Below are positions 55,060 to 64,000 of a stretch of DNA of 64,000 bases, piece by piece. The DNA is from Heligmosomoides polygyrus polygyrus (taxonomy: Eukaryota; Nematoda; Chromadorea; Rhabditida; Heligmosomidae). A model generated the notes under the pieces. That model saw only the letters and a program-made list of their open reading frames with translations. It had not been told where the DNA came from and ran no database searches. The stretch is from NCBI GenBank assembly GCA_947396885.1, contig OX377202.1:20646001-20710000 (forward strand), given 5' to 3'. The position numbers and the translations under genes were made by a program. Every line of letters starts with the position of its first letter. The first letter of the stretch is position 1.

Positions 55060-55270
55060 GATAGCAAAAGTTGGTTCATGTCGCGAAAATGAGAAGCATT
55101 GGAAAGTGGAGGCGCACCAGCAAATCACAACCGAAAAGGACGCCGGCCAAAGACATGTCAGCCAATCAAAATGCTGATCTTACATATCTTCTTTGAATGG
55201 TATACCATTTCAATGCGATCTAATTGGTTGGCTCGCTTCCATCTTCGAATGCTGCCCGACATGTGCCCTA
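55060..55270. repeat. CCAATC palindromic MITE copy
   Basis: 'catgtcgcgaaaatgagaag' with 'gcaccagcaaatcac' on the left; 'tctaattggttggctcgctt' and 'aatgctgcccgacatg' on the right. Confidence 0.65.
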
Positions 55271-56395
55271 AGGTTTTATTTACGTGTAGCTACCCACTTG
55301 TTGACGGTACAGCAAGCACAATTGTAGAAAATACACAAATCCTTTTTGCAATTCCATACAGTTTATTTATCAATTATCGATTTCAACCGATTTATAAATT
55401 ATTTTTTATATTCATTTTGATTCTATATTTATTATTTTTATTTATTTATTTTTTATCGGAATCAGTCGATTTATCAATTGAAGAGAAATCGTGACGACCT
55501 AGACAAGAGCACAGTGTGATCTTTTCGTTTCGTACTCTCAAAAATTGGAGCTTTACTGCACATTGAAATAGTATTCGACTCATTATTTTATCTGCAAAAA
55601 TCAAAATTCTATGAAATTTCAAGCGCTGCACTCAATTTACACCTTGCGGTGAGTGAAATATAAATTTAAAAAGAGAGTCTGCTTTAGTCACATTACCCTT
55701 CGCCTTTGTTGAGAAGTATACTGTTTGATTTAAAAACTATCCAGCTTACGTCGATAAATGTCCCGCTTGACGTGCAATGGTGTGAAAGTGTTGGTTATTA
55801 ATAAAAATGTAATTATATTTAGATACATTAGATAGCTAATTCGATAATTCCGAAATTTTCTGTTCTCTGCCGTTTTTGGTTCTTCTGATTTCTGGAAAAA
55901 AAATTAATATTTACTGCTGATGTCTCGTCCATGATTCAGCGATGCTAGACTCTTGTTCACGCCTTAAATAAATAAAATTTTCGTCCATCCCTGATCACGA
56001 AGGGGTGGAAGCACCGATTAGTACCGGTGCAGAATCGAACCTAATCGATTACGCACGCGAAAACGGGCGATTTGTCACTGCACCCTTGGGGTAATACATA
56101 CAGGTGCAGCATCGAACGCATTCCATGGCTGCGCCACGCTGATTCGAGCGATCTCCACGAGAGCTGTGATGGCTTCCTTAAAATGCTAACGAACGACACG
56201 CATTGCGTCACCCATTCTGCCGTCATTCATGGAGTCGTGCACCTTGGAAGCGTAGACATCGGTAAAAAATCTGCGTCCTTTGACCGGCTTCATTCGACGC
56301 ACGATTCGAACACATCATCATCAACGTCTTAGGTGATTAGATCTATTAGTTTTTCGCCTAAGGTATCTATTAGACTGCCACACGGTAGTGTATAT
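55270..56395. other. AT-rich; no gene seen
   Basis: Contains a degenerate half of the AT-rich module ('cgatttatcaattgaagag') at about 55465. No coding support. Confidence 0.4.
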
Positions 56396-56396
56396 A

Positions 56397-56625
56397 CAGG
56401 GTGTCTCAAAAAATGTATACACTGATTCAAATCAGTTTCTTTAGGCCTTTAAGCGATCAAACAGCGCCGGTGGTGTAATGACGTAGAGCATTCCCGCCCG
56501 GTCAGAGGGAGCTGCGGGCTCGAGTCCCGCCCGGCGCTAGAAGTTTTGACCGCAACAAAACATCGTTGTAACAGCTTACATCCTCGGTACCAGCCAATTG
56601 AGGCTTAAAGAAACTGATTTGGATA
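56397..56625 (+). repeat. tRNA-like cassette with palindromic ends
   Basis: 'aaatcagtttctttaggcc' (from about 56430) is inverted as 'ggcttaaagaaactgattt' (to about 56622). In the middle, 56463-56538 has an exact 8-bp acceptor stem (AGCGCCGG with CCGGCGCT) and an exact T arm (GCGGG, loop CTCGAGT, CCCGC) directly joined to it. A-box-like TGGTGTAATGACG; B box GGGCTCGAGTCCC. The anticodon arm is irregular. To the left, 'acagggtgtctcaaaaaat' matches the termini of the foldback MITE next door, so this unit may sit inside one. Confidence 0.7.
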
Positions 56626-56736
56626 TGATTTCAGTTTACGGTCCCCCGATCGCGATCTAACGATCGCCGCTAGTTCATCAACTTGTGCGATACGCCGCGC
56701 ATTCCACCTCTTCGGGGTATTTCGTCGTTGGCTTAT

Positions 56737-57955
56737 ACAGGGTATCATAAAAATTGTATACACTGTTTGAAAGGTGATAACTTTGCTCACAGTGAAGTTA
56801 ATAAAGAAGGATTCGTATGAAAGCATAGGAAGATAGAAATTTTATGGCATACGAGCGGTATGGATTGCGCCATGCACTCGTTTGAATTCTTGCATTTTAC
56901 ACTTGATTGTGTTCCGCTTGAGAACTTGTCATAATTTCTCCAAGAAGTGACCGTATCGATTGGTTTGTGCCTTTTTAAGGTTTAAAACTTAATAAACCCA
57001 CTACAGCTTTCGAAAAATGCAGGGCGCTGGTACAATTTGAAAGGATCTAACATTGCTGCTAGTGAAGTTTTTGAAGATCCTTGAGACGCATATGAAAGCG
57101 CAGGGTAACGAGATTTCTGTGACGTGCAAATAGTCAAGATTGCGCCGTGCACCCACCTGAAACCTTGCATTTCAAACTCGATTGATTGTTGAGGAACCGC
57201 ACGCATGATTCAATTTTGCGGCAAGTTGATCAAGATTCCATTAGCACTTCAGGATAAACTTATTCTCTTTAAAGAAAAGCCTAGAGCCCGGCATGACTTT
57301 TGTTATGGGATCAGATACGTAAAGAGCGTTATTAGAGCGATAGCGAGAGCGATAAATTGTGCAATCAATAAACTCACATACATATCACATGTCCTTCCCG
57401 TGATTTTCAAGTTATAAACGTTAAAAGAAGCACAGCACGGGTTAATGTGGCCAAGTAGTAACAAGTTTGGTATAAGCACTCAGCCCATACGCAATCAATC
57501 GAAATTGAAATGCAAGGTTTCAAGTGGGAGCATGGCGCAATCTTGACTATTTGCAGGTCGCAGAAATCTTGTTACCCTTTCCTTTCATTTGAGTCTCAAA
57601 CGTCTTCACTAGCAGCAATGTTAGAACCTTTCAAATCGTAAATGAATTTCTAGGATGCCCTGCATTTTTCGAAAGCCGCAGTGTGTTTTAATTTGTAAAC
57701 CTTTAAAAACCACGAATCAATCGATATGGCCACTTTCTGAAGAAATAGTGACAAGGTTTCAAGCGAATCACGGTCAATCGAGTGTAAAATGCAAGAATTC
57801 AGACGAGTGCATGGCAGAATAGACACCGCTCATATGTAAAAAAATTCCATTTACTTATGCTTTTATGAGAGCAAACTTTGAACTTCTTCTGTAACTTCAC
57901 TGTGAGTAAAGTTATCACCTCTAAAACATTGTACACATTTTCTTTGAGACACCCT
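56737..57955. mobile_element. 1.2-kb foldback MITE
   Basis: Ends 'acagggtatcataaaaattg' and its inverse ending 'gagacaccctgtat'. Arms of about 450-480 bp are inverted with scattered differences: 'gataactttgctcacagtga' near 56783 pairs with 'tcactgtgagtaaagttatc' near 57899; 'attgcgccgtgcaccc' near 57145 pairs with 'gggagcatggcgcaatc' near 57528. No coding frame. Confidence 0.82.
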
Positions 57956-60045
57956 GTATTTCAAAGAGACTAAAACAGTCAATAATTTATACAGAGACAT
58001 AGAATCGCACGTAATTACATAAACCATGTAGCTTTTGTAGACAGATTATGTAATCTTATATGTAATCTTTCTGAAGTGGAATACGACAAGAAGCCTATTT
58101 ATAGGGTCATATTCTTAGAAATAAGACTACACACAGTAAATTTGCTACATTAATAAAGACTAAAAATTCGTAAAAGAAATCTCGAGAATCTACTAGTTTA
58201 TTGTATACCATTTTCATGTCGAATTGAACACTGTTCAAATTAGATTTGACTCTCTTCTAAGTAGACTAAGACTTTTGAAATCTGAGCGATCTATTCCAAA
58301 TTGAAGTGACCTATAGGCAGGTTAAATTACGGACTCAATAAGATGGCTAGAAGTAGTCTCCAAGATCGAAGACGTTAGTCGAAACGTCTGCCGTAGTAAT
58401 AAATTACTTTATAACAAACATGGAAGACAAAGAAGAATAGTCATTTGATAAGAAAAAGGGTAAGAGTAACTTTTTGTTCAAGGGAGATTTCGTATAACAT
58501 TCTTTGAAATGTTTTAGTTAACCTGCGCCAGTAAGTGTTACAATTTTATAAAATTTTTATTTCTGGAAAAAATATTTTTAAAATTTGTCGTAAAGCACAG
58601 TAAAAAAATAAGCATACAGCGCATTAAAGGGTCAGATCGCGCCATACGTGCAAAAAATGGTTGGCACAGTTTTTTGTTTGACTGGTGGTGTAGACACTTA
58701 CATAAACTACTTTTAGAAAAAATATAATAAATTAGCAATTGTTATAAAGCGCAACAAAGCAAATATCATTTGGTGTATTGAAACAGGAGCTCACGCCATG
58801 TACTCGCAAAGCTCGTCGCGATTTTTATTTAATTGATAGTGTAGACGCAGTTTACATGAGGCATTAAAGCAAGGATGTGTTTGCTTTTAGAACCGTTTTT
58901 GTTGTACAAGTGTACAGGTGTGAAAGTTCACGCAAACAAAAATTCTGCTATTATTCGAATAAAAATCGCGAAGTCTTGAAAGAGGACATGGCACAATCTC
59001 TTTTTGGCACTAAAAATGACCTCCTTTATGGTCTTTGAAACAAGCTTTATACCATTATTTTTCCTCAAAAATTATTAAATTTATTATTTTTTTAAACAAT
59101 ATGTGCACTAATAGGTGAAATGAAGCTTCAAAAAAAGTTATACTAAACATTTCCTTAAACCAAATATTATTCTAAACTTCTTGGAGTCTCTAGTTTAATT
59201 TTATTTATTTATTTAAATGCACCAAAAGTGCGCTTGAACACAACAAACAAAAAAATAAAAACGCAGTAACCATAAAAAATATCATGTGCGGCGTTAGTAA
59301 CAATAACATAAACAAAGCCAGATGGGGGACATCACTATGTATACTTTAAGATAGGAAGTCTATGTTTCCTAAGCATTTGGAGTTTCAGTTCAAAGTACTA
59401 GAGCAATTTTTTTAAAATTATGACGAAAATACAGTATAATTATGTCGAAATAGTTAAAGAAAATGTTTAGGCACAAGTTTATCATAAGCGTCAGGAGTGA
59501 GAAGCCAGAAGTTCAGTATAGCTATGGCGTGATTCCCAGTGTGTGAAGAAATCACTTTCGAGCAACTTTACGAGAGCGAAGCACCTTGGAGTCCGGTCTA
59601 ATTTCCGAGCATACCAAGGCGAGCAACCAGCCACATTATGCTTCCTCTCGGTATTGCTTCCATAGAAACTGAACTTGCCAAAAAATCACTCCGACGAATA
59701 TTACCATGTAGGTGTCTATATAGACTAGAATGAAAAAAATTAAAACGAAGATGAGAAGGTTAGAAACAACATGTACGTAACGAAGTGCTTTGCACTGAAA
59801 CCCCAATTACCATTATTATTAAAGCAATAACTGGAAACATAGTGATATCAACAAAACAGGATAAATAAACAAGAACAAAAGAGCTCAGTCTATTAGCTGT
59901 CACAGAGTAAAAATGCATGTGAAAGTATTCTTGCGTTCTGCACAGATGGAGTTTGATAACGATGCACTAGTCTTCATGTCTGCCATTTACCTTCGCACAC
60001 TGTAACGAAGTAGTGTGAGTTCGTCCCATGAGTAGGCATAAAAGC

Positions 60046-60310
60046 CAAGTACTTACCGTTCTGATATTCGATTCACCACCAGGAACCTTGAAACAGACAA
60101 ACAATGACGCTTAACACACACCTGTACCGCGAAGTTTCCATATTGAGGAGTCCCAGGCTTTCTTCATAATTAAAATCAGCAGGAGCATTGGGTACAGTTA
60201 TGGACAAGAACTCTAATAAAAACTCGCTGCATCTATTCCAAATTTTCGTGAGGCTATGGCATGAGAATATACAACTGAGTCCCACACTACAAAACAGGCA
60301 ACACACGAAA
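60046..60310 (-). other. Exon-like sequence inside the LINE 3' region
   Basis: A frame reads FLLEFLSITVPNAPADFN, YEESLGLLNMETSRYR, then GTGTGT to TTTCAAG could be a 35-40 nt intron, followed by VPGGESNIRT and a strong donor GTAAGT at about 60051. Protein-like, but inside the inserted LINE segment; it may be a transduced host exon or chance. Confidence 0.3.
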
Positions 60311-60322
60311 CAGACAACACAC

Positions 60323-60439
60323 GTATTGACATTGAGCACATTCTGAATAACGGATCAACCTTGTTAAAACCCGCAGGCAACACACCTGCGAATTTTAACA
60401 AAATCGATCCGTCATTCAGAATGTGCTCAATATCAATAC
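60323..60439. repeat. Long hairpin just 3' of the LINE ORF
   Basis: 'gtattgacattgagcacatt' at 60323 is inverted as 'aatgtgctcaatatcaatac' ending 60439; arms about 54 bp with few mismatches and a very short loop around 'gcaggcaacacacctgc'. It begins 4 nt after the reverse transcriptase stop codon. Confidence 0.85.
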
Positions 60440-60442
60440 TCA

Positions 60443-61300
60443 TCACCTATTGCCTAACAGCTGAGCAAGGTCAAGCTTCTCTAGCCTCCTTCTGAATGAG
60501 GAACTATTGTCGGCTTCTAGTATGTGAGGTGGAAGCAATTGCATCCACCTAGCGCAACGGTTGAAAAGACTATTAAACAATAACGAATGCTTTTTCTTGC
60601 CAATTTTACGATAATGTAAGTTGAAGCTACCATTGCGTATACTAGTTGGCATGAACACCCAGTATTTACTAGCCGATAATTTAGATTGTCTTCTAAGGAT
60701 TCGGAAACAGAAAGTTAAGTCCGAGATAATGCGTCTTTCCTCCAGCGTTTTCATCCCAAATGTTTTCAGCCTATCGACATAGCAAGGGATATCGGTTCTA
60801 CCTAAAGGATGCGATATACGGTACCATAAGAGTCGGGTAAACACGTGCTGTACTTTTTCAATTTTAAGTATGTCTTTCTTTAAGTGGGGGCTCCAAACTG
60901 GAGAGCAGTATTCAAGACGAGGCAGTACGTATGACTTGTAGAGTCTCAGCAATATTTCCTTATCTGAACATTTTATGTTACGAAGCAAGCAGAAGAGGGT
61001 ACTGTTTGCTTTACGAACTATGTCGTCAATGTGACTCGAGAAGTTTAGGTCAGTGTCGAATATAACACCAAGGTCTTTCGTTGAGCGACAACAAATGAGT
61101 GCCCTACCACTTACAACATAAGTAGGCAAATCCTCATCTCCAAAGTGCATAACAGTACATTTTGCAGCATTTAGCGGTATACCCGAATTAGAAGCCCACA
61201 GATGCATCCTTTCAATAGATATTTGCAGAGAAGAACGAACCTCCACTCTAGTTTTGTTATCATAAACTCCATATATCTTTACATCATCAGCGTACAGCTG
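60443..61300 (-). pseudogene. LINE reverse transcriptase C-terminal part
   Basis: Begins with the catalytic box LQLYADDVKIYGVYDNK, then MHLWASNSGIPLNAAKC, CRSTKDLGVIFDTDLNFSS, KSYVLPRLEYCSPVWSPH, VQHVFTRLLWYRIS, and ends LEKLDLAQLLGNR at 60443-60445. That order is the palm end and thumb of CR1/L2/jockey-type enzymes. The frame is open with no stop over 267 codons, so the copy is young, but it lacks the endonuclease and the first half of the reverse transcriptase. Confidence 0.88.
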
Positions 61301-61424
61301 TAGTTTAACATAATGTAGAAGAAGCTTATTTCAATTTGGAAGAATTCTGGTCTATTTCAAGTCTTAGGTTACCTTAGAAGGGTGAGCAAGTTTGATTTGA
61401 AAACTGTCCAATTTACAGTTTACA

Positions 61425-61975
61425 GTCTATTATATCTGCAGAGGCAAATGTTTAAAAACAATCCACAACAAGGCATACATAGGCACACATATATAAATAT
61501 AAGATTGAAGCACCAAACTGAGAATGGTAGGTCTGGTTTGAAAAGTGTCCAACTTGTCTTGAAAAGTGTCTAACGTGACGTGAAAGTGGTATACATAAAT
61601 TAAAAAGACAAAGGAGGCTAAAAAGACATTCAAAAAATACTATAAATTAAAAAAGTATAAAATTCTAATGGGAAGAATGGAAGACTTGTTGTCTTGGGTA
61701 GAACCCGAACCAAAAGCCTCAATTCGCTAAGCACTTGACAACCACTGATAACTTCTCTACTGACAGATGTTAATACATCATAGGCATCGTTGTCAGCGCA
61801 AAGGGCACGGGTTTAAAGCCCCACTGAACTTCGGCAAGGAGAAGCATAGTTCAGAAGCCAGCTCCATAACCTCTAGGTCCCGCCTACTGGTTCCGCCTAC
61901 TTTTAGAACTTGAGCGGTAGTACTTCGATGCGGACAACGTTTCCTGAGTAAATTCTATACCAAGCTGGAGAAGCT
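61425..61975. other. No gene seen
   Basis: Words such as 'gaaaagtgtccaacttgtc' and 'gacgtgaaagtggtatac' at 61540-61595 belong to a second foldback end. The rest has no recognised content. Confidence 0.4.
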
Positions 61976-61979
61976 TGAG

Positions 61980-62650
61980 AGGTGCGCGGCTCAATCGGGG
62001 ATGATTTATGTAGCGCGTTGGAGCGGGGCACTTCAGCACCACGTCGGAACGGAGTCGCTCAAAGTGCAGTGCATCAACTAGGCGTAAATGAGTTACGACG
62101 AATAACCGACGATTTGCCGCCGCCGCCCCGCCACAGACTGGAAGACGTCGTGCTTCCCTGCCTTCGCAAGTGCACTGATAAGCGCTATTCCAGCTGATCC
62201 TGCTCCTCGACGGTCGCTGCAGTTGCAGAAGTTGGGCACACGCTCATGCATAGCGCCCGACAAGCGATCCGTCAACCTCACCTCAGCAGCGGACAGAACG
62301 AGAAAAATGCCGGTGAATGTCCGAAAAAAAGTGGGACGGGCACGCTACTCGAAGGCCACCAGCGGCTCTGACGGAGCTCGGCGCAGCAACGGTCGCTGCT
62401 TTTTCGAATGGTCCGCCGGCTCGAACAGGGGCACGGCTCCAGTGGGTTCCGCATGAATGGCCTTGTTGGTGGATAAGTGGCGTAGGCGACCGACGACGTC
62501 GACGGCGACGGCGACGGGACGGGACGGCGACTCTCTTTGCCTCGATCGCTCTTCACTCCCTCACACTCCGGGAGGGGGGGGGGGGGGGGTGCTTCTTCCG
62601 ATAACGCAGACATCACCGCGCTGGGTCTCGGTCAATAACGCGGCAACGAC
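61980..62650. other. CpG-rich stretch, possible first exon or promoter
   Basis: Strong rise in CpG. The minus frame 62280-62613 starts MSALSEEAPPPPPLPECE, is proline/serine-rich, and meets a donor-like GAG then GTGAGG at about 62279, so it could be a first coding exon of a minus-strand gene. The plus strand has rival frames. A G-rich run (62571-62590) lies within the proline codons. Unproven. Confidence 0.35.
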
Positions 62651-62774
62651 AGAATAGAGCGAAAACTCAGTCGAAGCATGGAAACGAGCACAGAAGCCCT
62701 CCTCGTACATATGGAGACCAAAATTCGAGCATTCAAGTCATCAGAATTTTGTCTAAACCCAGGCGTTTTACCTC

Positions 62775-63605
62775 AAATTTCGAACATTTTAAAATCAGTC
62801 AATCATAGAGAAATCAAATAGGAATCCTCCATTACATACCTGCTCGAAGAATTAGTGTGTGAAAAAATTATTTCCTGAAGTGTTCATGTCGCGAATGTCG
62901 GCAGCATTGGATATTGGTAAAGCACCAGCCAATCACGGCAGTGGACCTATACGCCCTTGCTGAATGGCACACGTTCGATGCAGAATGATTATCTGATGGG
63001 TTACCACAAGGCATGCAAAATTAAGGAATAGACACTAAAAGGCTATCCAAATGAAGCTATTATAGCTTATAGGCGGGGTCATGGCATTTGAGCGTGGTCA
63101 TGGCGCATAAATTCTGTACTGCAACTCAAACAGCAGAGATATGAAGATATCGAACACGAATAATTTTATCTCGAATTTCGAAAAAAATCAATAATCATAG
63201 AGAAATCAATTAGGATCTTTCCATTAGATAGCTGCTCGAAGAACTAGTGTGTGAAAAATTATTTCCTGAACTGTTCATGTCGCGAAAGTCGGCTGCATTG
63301 GACATTGGTAAAGCACCAGCCAATCATGGCAGTGGACCTATGCGCCCTTGCTGAATAGCACACATTCGATACAGAATGATTAGCTGGCACGCTCCCACTT
63401 CCCAATGCTGAGAAAGCGCAAAGAATCTTCTGATTCGTGAAAAATAAAGCGCGCAAAATTAAGGAATAGACACTAAAAGGCTATCCAAATGAAGCTATTA
63501 TAGCTCATGGGCGTAGTTATGGCATGTGGTCGTGGTCATGGCGCATGAAGTCTGCCGTTGCGCTCAAGCAGCAGAGATATGGAGACATCGAACACGACCA
63601 ATAAG
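62775..63605. repeat. Direct duplication of about 390 bp with CCAATC MITE
   Basis: 'aatcatagagaaatca' starts at about 62803 and 63193; both are followed by 'tttcctgaa(g/c)tgttcatgtcgc', 'gcaccagccaatca', and 'agacactaaaaggctatcca'. The second copy has about 70 bp ('ctggcacgctcccacttccc') absent from the first and thus may keep the older form of the element. Confidence 0.75.
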
Positions 63606-63609
63606 ACGC

Positions 63610-64000
63610 TACAAAGAACAGCTATCAAGCCAAGGTTCGAAAGCTATTTCGGATGTGGAATGGACCCTGTGGGCGTGGTCTGTTCGCAAAAGTTCCAAGC
63701 AGTACTCAAATTGAGAACACTTGAAGGTATCGAACTCGACGGATAAACCACAGCCAATAGAGGAAAACACAGAAAATGCACATATACGTCGACATGGGCG
63801 GTGCTATAACATTGTGGGCGGATCTATGACAATTTCTTTGTAGCGATAAGGTACTTCCATTCACTTTTCAGAATGTCTGACATCCTTCAATGAATCTTTT
63901 TTCATTTCTACGTTTCGACTGTAACGCATACTATAAAAGTAATACGCTGTGACATGGCGTAGTGGGCGGAGTTCCACAATTCGAGAATGTCTACATAAAA
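63610..64000. other. No gene seen
   Basis: Repeated 'gggcgg' and 'catggcg' words related to the previous duplication, without coding support. Confidence 0.35.

Larger units (their letters stand above)
59199..61300 (-). mobile_element. CR1/jockey-like LINE, 5'-truncated, with target duplication
   Basis: TAGTTTAA is present at 59191-59198 and 61301-61308, bounding the insertion exactly. On the minus strand the 3' end is an (AAAT)n tail. The 5' end is cut inside the reverse transcriptase. The 3' region after the stop is long (about 1.2 kb) and holds an inverted repeat. Confidence 0.88.
58200..61420. mobile_element. Foldback element, copy G, split by a LINE
   Basis: Left part 58200-59198 ('gtataccattttcatgtcga' to 'cttggagtctctagtttaa') and right part 61301-61420 ('aatgtagaagaagcttattt' to 'gaaaactgtccaattt') rejoin as one copy of the family once the LINE is removed. 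It contains one and a half copies of the core module. Confidence 0.75.

Noticed and set aside
1..64000. CRISPR array, bacterial operon, phage or plasmid genes
   Set aside because: Repeats are of eukaryotic transposon type; there is no regular spacer array and no dense gene layout.

Overview
This is nuclear DNA from a eukaryote, most likely a parasitic nematode of the strongylid/hookworm type. That assignment is an inference from four things: short exons with nematode-style acceptors (T-rich followed by CAG) and GTAAGT/GTGAGT donors, RTE and CR1/jockey-like LINEs, abundant Tc1/mariner elements of the mariner and DD37D (maT-like) kinds, and many tRNA-derived SINEs. No operons, Shine-Dalgarno sites, CRISPR arrays, rRNA genes or intact canonical tRNA genes were seen. 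Most open frames in the window are chance frames.

The window is dominated by mobile DNA, often nested.
0-7.6 kb: old SINE pieces, a degenerate tandem array (about 3.96-5.14 kb), a GC-rich stretch, and a 178-bp tandem satellite ending in a 25-bp hairpin (6.95-7.54 kb).
8-14 kb: AT-rich module copies, a tRNA-like cassette with palindromic ends (9.9 kb), a full SINE (10.9 kb), and a GC-rich inverted-repeat composite (11.2-13.9 kb) holding a DD37D transposon (12.68-13.69 kb).
16-21 kb: an inverted-repeat MITE, a hAT-like non-autonomous element with a diverged 8-bp target duplication (17.08-18.18 kb), and an RTE LINE on the minus strand whose ORF runs straight into an (ATG)n tail (19.05-20.75 kb).
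24.6-33.5 kb: a decayed mariner, a long-inverted-repeat element carrying an unknown ORF, a second DD37D element sitting in a probable host exon, paired SINEs, and a mariner inserted in a foldback element.
36-47 kb: more foldback elements, a deleted mariner, a SINE cluster, a near-perfect 1.0-kb foldback MITE, and an RPS10 retropseudogene lying inside a foldback copy.
48-54 kb: a pogo-like MITE, an internally deleted RTE-type LINE and a Tc1/mariner element with 20-bp inverted repeats.
54-64 kb: CCAATC-type palindromic MITEs, another foldback MITE next to a tRNA-like cassette, a CR1/jockey-like LINE inserted with a clear 8-bp duplication (TAGTTTAA) into a foldback element, a GC-rich stretch and a 390-bp duplication.

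The host genes are only glimpsed as exons: minus strand 22.65-22.80, 35.39-35.45, 38.60-38.89, 43.64-43.68 and 43.85-44.07 kb; plus strand 28.28-28.61 kb; possibly 15.95-16.10 and 37.0-37.3 kb. Their products are not recognised. Several lie next to or are cut by transposons, so the window looks like large introns and intergenic DNA expanded by repeat insertion. No gene set forming a new multi-gene system was found. The most unusual items are the tRNA-like cassettes flanked by inverted repeats and the long-inverted-repeat element with an unidentified ORF.
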